From the NCBI GenBank assembly GCA_030154385.1, contig JASKJZ010000212.1, forward strand, positions 1 to 5,157: a stretch of DNA of 5,157 bases, written 5' to 3'. Both the position numbers and the translations under genes were made by a program. Below, piece after piece: positions 1 to 5,157 of this stretch (positions within the stretch are counted from its first letter, which is position 1; every line of letters begins with the position of its first letter). The notes beneath the pieces were generated by a model, which was given only the letters and a program-made list of their open reading frames with translations, searched no databases and was not told the DNA's origin. This DNA comes from Clostridiales bacterium. Lineage in GTDB: Bacteria > Bacillota_A > Clostridia > Lachnospirales > Lachnospiraceae.

Positions 1-1
1 G

Positions 2-2017
2 CTTGGTTTTATTAATGAGTATAGCCAAATTAAGGGTGCAATATGGTGTCCTGGAACGGGTCAGTCTGGTTTTGAAGCACTCGGTGAAGTACTAAATGGA
101 AGTGTAAATCCTTCCGCTAAGACAACCGACACTTTTGTAGCAGATTTAACCGCAACACCAGAATACAACAATATTGGTAGTTTTCAGTATGATAATATGA
201 AAGATTATACCTATGTAGATGGATTCACGGGAGCTGAAAATTCACCTAATTTTGTAAACTACGCAGAAGGAATCTATGTGGGATATCGTTTCTATGAAAC
301 AGCAGCATTGGAAGGCTTGATTGACTATGATAAGTCCGTGTTATATCCGTTTGGTTATGGACTTTCTTATACAAGTTTTCAGCAAGAAATGAGTGACATT
401 TCTGAGAAAGACGGAACGATTACATTTGATGTAACGGTATCAAATACGGGTACTGTTGCTGGTAAAGATGTAGTGGAAGTATATTACAATCCTCCTTATA
501 CAAACGGTGGAATTGAGAAAGCAGCGGCAAATTTAATTGCTTTTGATAAAACAGAAGTATTAGAGCCAGGTGCATCTGAAACAATTACAATTACATTAAA
601 TGCGGAAGACATGGCAAGCTATGATGAAAATAATGCAAAGGCCTATGTATTAGAAGCGGGTGATTATGGAATCTCGATTCGAACAGATTCCCATAACATC
701 ATTGACGAAAAAACTTACAACGTTGCAAATACGATTGTATACAATGAGTCAAATCCACGTTCGACGGATGAAACAGTAGCAACAAATCAGTTTGATTTTG
801 CAGATCAGGGAGAGGTTACTTATCTTTCCAGAGCAGATGGTTTTGCAAACTATGAAACTGCAACTGCTGCACCAGCTAGTTTAGTAGCTTCTGATCAAAC
901 CGTCAGCTTATTTATGAATAACAGTAACTACAACCCAGAAGATTATAATAACAATGAAGATGAAATGCCAACCACCGGAGCAGATAACAAAATGGAGCTT
1001 TCCCAGCTTCGCGGAGCGGATTATGACGATGAAAAATGGGAGACTTTATTAGACCAGCTTACCATTTCGGATATGGATTCGATGATTGCACTTGGCGGAT
1101 ACCAGACGATGGCAGCCTCAAGTGTTGGAAAAGTATCAACCATTGATTGCGATGGACCAGCTTCTATTAATAATAATTTTACAGGCATCGGATCCGTAGG
1201 CTTCCCTTCGGCAGTTATGATAGCGAATACATGGAATACCGATCTTGCGCTTTCGTTTGGTGAAAGTATTGGTATGATGGCAGATGAAATGGGCGTTTCT
1301 GGCTGGTATGCACCTGCAATGAATACACACCGCAGTGCATTTGCAGGACGTAATTTTGAGTACTACTCAGAAGATGGTTTACTAGCGGGTGAAATGGCAG
1401 CAAATGCTGTTATTGGTGCTGAAAAGTATGGTGTTTATGCTTATATTAAGCATTTTGCTTTAAATGACCAGGAAACGAATCGAACCAATATGTTATTAAC
1501 CTGGTCGAATGAACAGGCCATTCGTGAAATCTATTTAAAACCGTTCGAAATAGCGGTAAAACAGGGTGGAGCAAAAGCTGTTATGTCTGCGTTTAACTAC
1601 ATAGGAACACAGCCAGCTGGTGCGTGCAGTGCATTGCTCAATACGGTGCTTCGTTCGGAATGGGGATTTCGTGGATTTGTGCTGACCGATTACTTTGGTG
1701 TATATGGTTATCAGGACGCAGACCGTATGATCCGAAATGGAAACGACTGTATGCTAGTAGCCTATGATACCGAGACAAACCATGTAACGGACACAAAGAG
1801 CGCTACGTCAATCAAAGGGATGCGTACCGCGGTCAAGAATATTATGTACACCGTTGTAAATAGCCGTGCTTACGAACCAGAAAATATGACATCCGGATTG
1901 ATGGCTTGGCAGATTGCAGCAATCATTATTGATATTATATTTGCAGCATTGCTTGTATTGCTAGAGGTTTTTGCTCTAAAAAAATACAAAGCTAATAAAA
2001 TGCAGAAGGCTTCCTGA
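2..2017 (+). CDS. Membrane-anchored GH3 glycoside hydrolase with reversed domain order (5'-truncated by window edge)
   Basis: Probably a beta-glucosidase-like exo-glycosidase. The frame is open from base 2, so the ATG at 197 is internal: the 65 residues before it are typical GH3 C-domain sequence (GTGQSG, then NPSAKTTDTF). Numbering from base 2 (671 residues visible): end of the GH3 C-domain to about 125, including YVGYRFYE and YPFGYGLSYT; fibronectin-III-like domain about 130-240; acidic/Asn-rich linker about 300-330; TIM-barrel N-domain about 330-620. Barrel motifs are DGPAS, GRNFEYYSED, KHFALNDQE, EWGFRGF and LTDYFG, whose Asp563 (bases 1688-1690) is the expected nucleophile. The usual family order is barrel first, so this protein is reversed, as known for Butyrivibrio and Ruminococcus albus beta-glucosidases. 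The acid/base Glu should lie upstream of the window. One hydrophobic helix at about 635-658 followed by KKYKANK suggests a C-terminal anchor with a cytoplasmic tail and an extracellular catalytic part. The substrate cannot be read from sequence. Confidence 0.92.
   Translation, partial: LGFINEYSQIKGAIWCPGTGQSGFEALGEVLNGSVNPSAKTTDTFVADLTATPEYNNIGSFQYDNMKDYTYVDGFTGAENSPNFVNYAEGIYVGYRFYETAALEGLIDYDKSVLYPFGYGLSYTSFQQEMSDISEKDGTITFDVTVSNTGTVAGKDVVEVYYNPPYTNGGIEKAAANLIAFDKTEVLEPGASETITITLNAEDMASYDENNAKAYVLEAGDYGISIRTDSHNIIDEKTYNVANTIVYNESNPRSTDETVATNQFDFADQGEVTYLSRADGFANYETATAAPASLVASDQTVSLFMNNSNYNPEDYNNNEDEMPTTGADNKMELSQLRGADYDDEKWETLLDQLTISDMDSMIALGGYQTMAASSVGKVSTIDCDGPASINNNFTGIGSVGFPSAVMIANTWNTDLALSFGESIGMMADEMGVSGWYAPAMNTHRSAFAGRNFEYYSEDGLLAGEMAANAVIGAEKYGVYAYIKHFALNDQETNRTNMLLTWSNEQAIREIYLKPFEIAVKQGGAKAVMSAFNYIGTQPAGACSALLNTVLRSEWGFRGFVLTDYFGVYGYQDADRMIRNGNDCMLVAYDTETNHVTDTKSATSIKGMRTAVKNIMYTVVNSRAYEPENMTSGLMAWQIAAIIIDIIFAALLVLLEVFALKKYKANKMQKAS
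914..991 (+). other. Acidic, Asn-rich interdomain linker within the reversed GH3
   Basis: This in-frame segment encodes a low-complexity stretch rich in Asn, Asp, Glu and Tyr (for example NNSNYNPEDYNNNEDEMP). It lies between the fibronectin-III-like domain and the TIM barrel. It has no GH3 motif and reads as a flexible hydrophilic linker. In the reversed arrangement such a linker would have to let the C-domain fold back onto the barrel to complete the active site. That role is inferred. Confidence 0.55.
1901..1975 (+). other. C-terminal transmembrane anchor of the reversed GH3
   Basis: About 25 consecutive mostly hydrophobic residues (LMAWQIAAIIIDIIF, then AALLVLLEVFAL) are followed directly by a Lys-rich tail (KKYKANK) and the stop codon. 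Under the positive-inside rule the tail is cytoplasmic and the enzyme faces outward. Reversed-order GH3 proteins of this kind often carry an N-terminal membrane helix as well, but that end is outside the window. Confidence 0.8.
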
Positions 2018-2025
2018 AATTAGGG

Positions 2026-2066
2026 AAAATAGCAGTGGACGCTATGATGCAGCCACTGCTGTTTTT
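2026..2066 (+). terminator. Intrinsic terminator after the first GH3 gene
   Basis: A perfect 8-bp stem, AGCAGTGG (2031-2038) with CCACTGCT (2053-2060), encloses a 14-base loop and is followed by GTTTTTCT. The upstream AAAAT (2026-2030) can pair with the downstream GTTTT, lengthening the stem. It starts within 15 bases of the stop codon at 2017. Because the next ATG is only about 40 bases after the U-tract, it may act as a partial terminator or stabilise the upstream mRNA 3' end inside a longer transcript. Confidence 0.8.
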
Positions 2067-2090
2067 CTAAACGCACGTGGTGATTTATGA

Positions 2091-2098
2091 AAGGAAAG
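2091..2098 (+). promoter_or_regulatory. Ribosome binding site of the second GH3 gene
   Basis: AAGGAAAG lies 7 bases before the ATG at 2106. It is a moderate, not perfect, match to AAGGAGG. It supports 2106 as the start, as does the immediate start of a typical GH3 N-terminus (LIENMTLEEKAAFLSG). Confidence 0.7.
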
Positions 2099-2105
2099 AA
2101 ATAGA

Positions 2106-4532
2106 ATGAAACACGCAGACTTAATTGAGAACATGACCTTAGAAGAAAAAGCTGCATTCTTAAGTGGAAAAGGAGAATGGGAAACAAGAGAGTTTAAAAG
2201 GCATAACCTGCCATCCATCTATTGTGCAGATGGACCGCATGGGATTCGAAAGCAGGCAGGGGCAGGAGACCATCTTGGGTTAAATGAATCGTTGCCGGCA
2301 ACCTGTTTTCCGACCGCTGCAACGATTGCGAATAGCTGGGATGTGAGCCTGGGGCAACAGATTGGAGAAGCACTTGGAGAAGAAGCAGAAGCATTAGAAG
2401 TAGATATTTTACTAGGGCCAGGACTTAATATAAAGAGAAGTCCACTATGTGGTCGAAATTTTGAGTATTTTTCAGAAGATCCTTATTTGTCTGGGAAGAT
2501 GGCGGCAGCTTATGTGAAAGGCATACAAAGTCACAATGTATATGCATGCCCCAAGCATTTTGCAGTGAATAGCCAGGAGCTTCGCCGTATGGCGATGAAC
2601 TCTGTTTTAGACGAGAGAACCTTAAGGGAGATTTATCTGACTGGATTTGAAATTGCAGTAAAAGAAGGCGGCGCGAAAGCCATTATGTCCAGCTACAATG
2701 AAATAAATGGAGAATACGCCAATGAGAATAAGCATTTGTTAACCGAGATTCTCCGCAAAGAATGGGGCTTTGATGGGATTGTGGTTACCGACTGGGGCGG
2801 TTCTAACGATCATGTAAAGGGCGTTGCGGCTGGCTCTAACTTAGAGATGCCAACACCTGGTTTAGATTCTGCAAGAGAAATTGTAGCTGCCATTCGGGAG
2901 GGAACCCTTTCTATGAAAGAGCTTGACGCTGTCGTGGATGACCTTTTGGATGCGGTATTGACACTTGGTAAACGAGGAGCAAAGAAGGAGTTCGACAAAG
3001 AAGCCCATCATCAGCTAGCACGAAGGGCAGCAGCAGAAAGTGCTGTGCTTTTAAAGAACGAAAATAATATTTTGCCGCTAAAGGCTGGCGTTAAGGTTGC
3101 TTTAATTGGAGATTTTGCAGTCGAGCCAAGATACCAGGGGGCAGGCTCTTCACTCGTAAATCCAACGCAGGTGGAAAACTTTGAGCATATCATGGAACAA
3201 TACGATATTTTATTGATTGGCACAGCGCGTGGTTATCATCGAACGGGAGAAGAAGATGATGCGATGAAAAAGGCGGCAATGGATATTGCGGCAATGGCAG
3301 ATGTGGTTCTTTTCTGTTTCGGATTAGATGAAATCAGCGAATCGGAAGGCTTGGATCGAAACCATATGAGAATTCCGCAAAACCAAATCGAACTGCTTCA
3401 GAGTTTGGCACAGCTTAATACGCCAGTTGTAGGAATTATCAGTGCAGGCTCTGCAATCGAGATGCCATGGCAGAATAGCTGTCAGGCAATCCTTCATGGC
3501 TATCTTACTGGTCAGGCAGGAGCAAGTGCTCTGATGGATCTTGTGATGGGACAGGTAAATCCATCGGGTCGTTTAAATGAGACTTATCCAATTCGTTACG
3601 AAGATACACCGGCTTTCCGTCATTTTCCAAGTACCGAACGAAATGCAGAATTCCGCGAGAGTATCTATGTTGGTTATCGTTATTATGAGAGCAGTAAAGT
3701 GCGTGTCCAATATCCGTTTGGATTTGGATTATCGTATACCGAATTTACCTATCGTGACCTGTCAGTTGACAAACATGGAGCTACGGTTGTTGTTGAAAAT
3801 ACAGGAAGCTGTGATGGCGCGGAAGTTGTTCAAATGTATATTAGTCTTGGCAATGCAATTGTATTTCGACCTGCAAAGGAACTAAAGGGCTTTCAAAAGG
3901 TGTTTATAAAGGCAGGAGAACAAAAGATAGTTCATATCCCATTTGATGATAAGACCTTCCGATATTGGAATGTGCAGACCAATCGTTGGGAAATTGAAAT
4001 GGGCACCTATAAAGTAATGATTGGAGCAAGTGTTCGTGATATTCGTCAGGAAGCAGAGCTTTTTGTGGAAGGAACCACAAATCAATACCCTTATAATCCG
4101 GCACTTCTTCCATATTATTATACGGGAATTATACAGCATATTTCAGATAAAGACTTCGAGGAGCTGTTAGGCCATCCGATTCCATCTGGAAAATGGTCTG
4201 GTAAGCTTGGGAAAAATGATGCCATCTGCCAGATGTATTATGCAAAAAGCGGACTGGCAAGATTCATCTATAAATGCTTAACGGCACTTAAGACAAAAAG
4301 TGAAGAAAAAGGAAAACCAGATCTCAATATTTTATTTATTTACAACATGCCGTTTCGAGCATTAGCTAAGATGACGGCTGGAATGGTCAGCATGGAGATG
4401 GTAGAAGGAATGTTAACGGTAGTAAACGGTCATTTTTTCAAAGGCGTGGGGAAAATAATCGGTGGATTCTTCCGCAACAGAAAACGAAATAAAGCATACG
4501 AAAAGAAATTAGCAGGAGGAAGCAATCAATGA
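2106..4532 (+). CDS. GH3 glycoside hydrolase (beta-glucosidase-like), cytoplasmic, with C-terminal extension
   Basis: Complete 808-residue GH3 enzyme expected to release terminal beta-linked sugars (glucose most likely, though xylose or others are possible) from short glycosides by the retaining mechanism. Barrel about 1-290: DGPHGIR (Asp42, Arg48), GRNFEYFSEDP (116-126), KHFAVN (Lys150-His151), and VVTDW with Asp229 as nucleophile. The C-domain, about 305-545, carries YQGAGSS (343-349), SESEGLDR with Glu414 as the likely acid/base, NPSGRLNET, and YPFGFGLSYTEF. The spacing leaves no room for a PA14 insert. Fibronectin-III-like domain about 555-640. Residues about 655-808 form an extra C-terminal region with hydrophobic and basic segments that is not part of the GH3 core. 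There is no signal peptide, so the enzyme is probably cytoplasmic and would act on imported glycosides. Its stop overlaps the next start (ATGA), implying translational coupling to the GtrA-like gene. Exact substrate is unknown. Confidence 0.94.
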   Translation: MKHADLIENMTLEEKAAFLSGKGEWETREFKRHNLPSIYCADGPHGIRKQAGAGDHLGLNESLPATCFPTAATIANSWDVSLGQQIGEALGEEAEALEVDILLGPGLNIKRSPLCGRNFEYFSEDPYLSGKMAAAYVKGIQSHNVYACPKHFAVNSQELRRMAMNSVLDERTLREIYLTGFEIAVKEGGAKAIMSSYNEINGEYANENKHLLTEILRKEWGFDGIVVTDWGGSNDHVKGVAAGSNLEMPTPGLDSAREIVAAIREGTLSMKELDAVVDDLLDAVLTLGKRGAKKEFDKEAHHQLARRAAAESAVLLKNENNILPLKAGVKVALIGDFAVEPRYQGAGSSLVNPTQVENFEHIMEQYDILLIGTARGYHRTGEEDDAMKKAAMDIAAMADVVLFCFGLDEISESEGLDRNHMRIPQNQIELLQSLAQLNTPVVGIISAGSAIEMPWQNSCQAILHGYLTGQAGASALMDLVMGQVNPSGRLNETYPIRYEDTPAFRHFPSTERNAEFRESIYVGYRYYESSKVRVQYPFGFGLSYTEFTYRDLSVDKHGATVVVENTGSCDGAEVVQMYISLGNAIVFRPAKELKGFQKVFIKAGEQKIVHIPFDDKTFRYWNVQTNRWEIEMGTYKVMIGASVRDIRQEAELFVEGTTNQYPYNPALLPYYYTGIIQHISDKDFEELLGHPIPSGKWSGKLGKNDAICQMYYAKSGLARFIYKCLTALKTKSEEKGKPDLNILFIYNMPFRALAKMTAGMVSMEMVEGMLTVVNGHFFKGVGKIIGGFFRNRKRNKAYEKKLAGGSNQ
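4068..4529 (+). other. C-terminal extension of the second GH3, possibly membrane-associating
   Basis: This segment encodes GH3 residues about 655-808, after the fibronectin-III-like domain. It begins with a Tyr/Pro-rich stretch (YPYNPALLPYYY), then a soluble part containing DFEELLGHPIP, and ends in hydrophobic, Gly/Met-rich segments (AKMTAGMVSMEMVEGML, FFKGVGKIIGGFF) followed by RNRKRNK. The last part could be amphipathic and bind the inner membrane surface. I recall similar tails on other Clostridia GH3 proteins but know of no established function. Confidence 0.6.
4514..4520 (+). promoter_or_regulatory. Strong ribosome binding site of the GtrA-like gene, inside the GH3 3' end
   Basis: AGGAGGA, a near-perfect Shine-Dalgarno sequence, lies 8 bases before the ATG at 4529 and within the last codons of the GH3 gene. 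It decides the start and, with the ATGA overlap, indicates coupled but independently strong initiation. Confidence 0.85.
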
Positions 4533-5029
4533 ACGCGATAAAAAAATGGATCGAAGCACATCCAGATTTATGGGAATTTATTCTATTTAATCTGTTGTCG
4601 AATTGTGCAACTGTTACGAACTTTGTTGTGATGTGGATTGGGACTGGATTTATCTTCAAACGCTTGCAAGAAATTCCATTTCATTTTTTCATCTTTGACT
4701 ATACGTCAAAGGCAAGCTTAATGCTTGGTGGATTTTTAAGCTTTTTAATTGCAACGGCAGCGGCGCAAACGGTGAACTTTTTTGTACAGAAGAACTGGGT
4801 ATTTAAATCCAATGCAGCATTTGCATCTGCAGTACCAAAATACATACTGCTTGCAGTAGTTCTTGTTATTGTATCGGCTGCTTTACCCGCCTATAGCCAA
4901 CAGTTATTCATCCAAATCGGGATACCAACCGGAGTGGTACCAACCCTTGCAAATGTATTAAACATCCTGGTACAGGTAATACTAAGCTACCCTACCATGA
5001 AATTCTTAATTATGCCAAAACAGAAGTAA
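4529..5029 (+). CDS. GtrA-like small polytopic membrane protein
   Basis: A 166-residue protein of the size and layout of the GtrA-like family (PF04138). Members are thought to take part in cell-surface polysaccharide or glycosylation pathways, in the best-studied case moving undecaprenyl-phosphate-linked glucose across the membrane. Four hydrophobic segments are visible at about 16-44, 62-86, 103-122 and 134-160. The family hallmark sits after the second: VNFFVQKNWVF (82-92), an Asn followed by aromatic residues and a K-x-W-V-F ending. The N-terminus (MNAIKKWIEAHPDLWEF) is short and polar, and the C-terminus ends in a basic PKQK. The start is fixed by AGGAGGA and the 4-base overlap with the GH3 stop. 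A terminator follows, so it is the last gene of its transcript. No glycosyltransferase partner is visible in the window; the partner is instead a GH3 hydrolase, so the substrate or lipid carrier is unknown. Confidence 0.85.
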   Translation: MNAIKKWIEAHPDLWEFILFNLLSNCATVTNFVVMWIGTGFIFKRLQEIPFHFFIFDYTSKASLMLGGFLSFLIATAAAQTVNFFVQKNWVFKSNAAFASAVPKYILLAVVLVIVSAALPAYSQQLFIQIGIPTGVVPTLANVLNILVQVILSYPTMKFLIMPKQK

Positions 5030-5031
5030 AA

Positions 5032-5076
5032 AAAGACAATACCATTTAATCTGTGAGGATGAATGGTATTGTTTTT
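5032..5076 (+). terminator. Intrinsic terminator closing the GH3-GtrA unit
   Basis: A perfect 11-bp stem, ACAATACCATT (5036-5046) with AATGGTATTGT (5062-5072), has a 15-base loop and is followed by TTTT. The AAAG before it can pair with the U-tract, as expected for an A-tract/stem/U-tract terminator. It begins 2 bases after the GtrA stop codon. Confidence 0.9.
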
Positions 5077-5086
5077 GATTTTATAT

Positions 5087-5092
5087 TATAAT
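5087..5092 (+). promoter_or_regulatory. Candidate -10 promoter hexamer for a downstream gene
   Basis: A perfect TATAAT occurs just after the terminator. No good -35 is seen at the right distance: the candidates at 16-18 bases fall in the terminator stem and match TTGACA poorly. In an AT-rich spacer a chance match is plausible, so this is only a candidate. Confidence 0.3.
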
Positions 5093-5121
5093 GGTTGTGA
5101 GCGTACAAAAGAGCAAATTAA

Positions 5122-5145
5122 TTTCACCATTGAAAACAGGTGAAA
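5122..5145. repeat. Short inverted repeat near the window end
   Basis: TTTCACC (5122-5128) and GGTGAAA (5139-5145) form a 7-bp inverted repeat with a 10-base centre, about 30 bases after the TATAAT. It is not followed by a U-tract on the + strand, so it does not look like a + strand terminator. It could be an operator or leader hairpin of the next gene, or chance. Confidence 0.3.
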
Positions 5146-5157
5146 AAACTGAAAGAA

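Noticed and set aside
197..199. ATG at 197 as the start of the first GH3 gene
   Set aside because: The frame is open back to base 2 and the 65 upstream codons encode recognisable GH3 C-domain motifs (GTGQSG, NPSAK). There is no Shine-Dalgarno site before 197.
2043..2048. TATGAT as a -10 box for the second GH3 gene
   Set aside because: It lies in the loop of the terminator hairpin, has no TGn extension, and no TTGACA-like hexamer sits 16-18 bases upstream.
3577..3885. A 102-codon + strand open frame inside the second GH3 gene
   Set aside because: It overlaps conserved GH3 C-domain and fibronectin-III-like coding sequence in another frame and has no ribosome binding site or recognisable protein features.
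3882..4139. Minus-strand open frames within the GH3 3' region
   Set aside because: They are antisense to well-supported GH3 coding sequence, their translations resemble no family, and no promoter or Shine-Dalgarno site was seen for them.
5131..5144. A catabolite-repression (cre) operator in TGAAAACAGGTGAA
   Set aside because: It misses the central CG and the second half of the cre consensus at several positions.
5130..5157. A possible TTG or GTG start of a new gene at the window end (frames at 5130 and 5140)
   Set aside because: Neither start has a Shine-Dalgarno sequence at the proper distance and only a few codons are visible, so a gene cannot be supported.
1..5157. CRISPR array, tRNA/rRNA, insertion sequence or phage elements
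   Set aside because: No regularly spaced repeats, tRNA cloverleaf sequence, transposase motifs or terminal inverted repeats were seen. The window is nearly filled by three coding regions.

Overview
The window looks like part of a glycan-utilisation or glycan-remodelling locus from a low-to-moderate-GC Gram-positive anaerobe, most likely a Lachnospiraceae-type Clostridia. The basis is the AT-leaning coding sequence, AGGAGG-type ribosome binding sites, U-tract hairpin terminators, and a membrane-anchored GH3 enzyme with reversed domain order, a design known from Butyrivibrio and Ruminococcus. Species and genus cannot be fixed from the sequence alone.

Layout, all on the + strand: (1) bases 2-2017 hold the 3' part of a large GH3 glycoside hydrolase gene whose start lies upstream of the window. 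Its domains run GH3 C-domain (only the end is visible), fibronectin-III-like domain, acidic/Asn-rich linker, GH3 N-terminal TIM barrel with the nucleophile Asp, then a C-terminal transmembrane anchor. (2) A gap of 88 bases holds a good intrinsic terminator hairpin, followed by a Shine-Dalgarno site. (3) Bases 2106-4532 encode a second, complete 808-residue GH3 enzyme with conventional domain order, no signal peptide, and an unusual 150-residue C-terminal extension ending in hydrophobic and basic segments. (4) Bases 4529-5029 encode a 166-residue, four-helix GtrA-like membrane protein whose start codon overlaps the GH3 stop (ATGA). (5) A strong intrinsic terminator follows at about 5032-5076. 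The last 80 bases hold no supported gene, only a promoter-like -10 hexamer and a short inverted repeat, probably the upstream region of the next gene.

A reasonable reading is that the anchored GH3 trims beta-linked glycans or glycosides outside the cell, and the second GH3 finishes short beta-glycosides in the cytoplasm or at the inner membrane face. The GtrA-like protein may link the second enzyme to lipid-linked sugar or envelope-glycan handling. The enzyme families are well supported by motifs. The substrates and the functional link to GtrA are inference. The most interesting points are the translational coupling of a GH3 to a GtrA protein, the GH3 C-terminal extension, and the side-by-side occurrence of two GH3 enzymes with opposite domain order.
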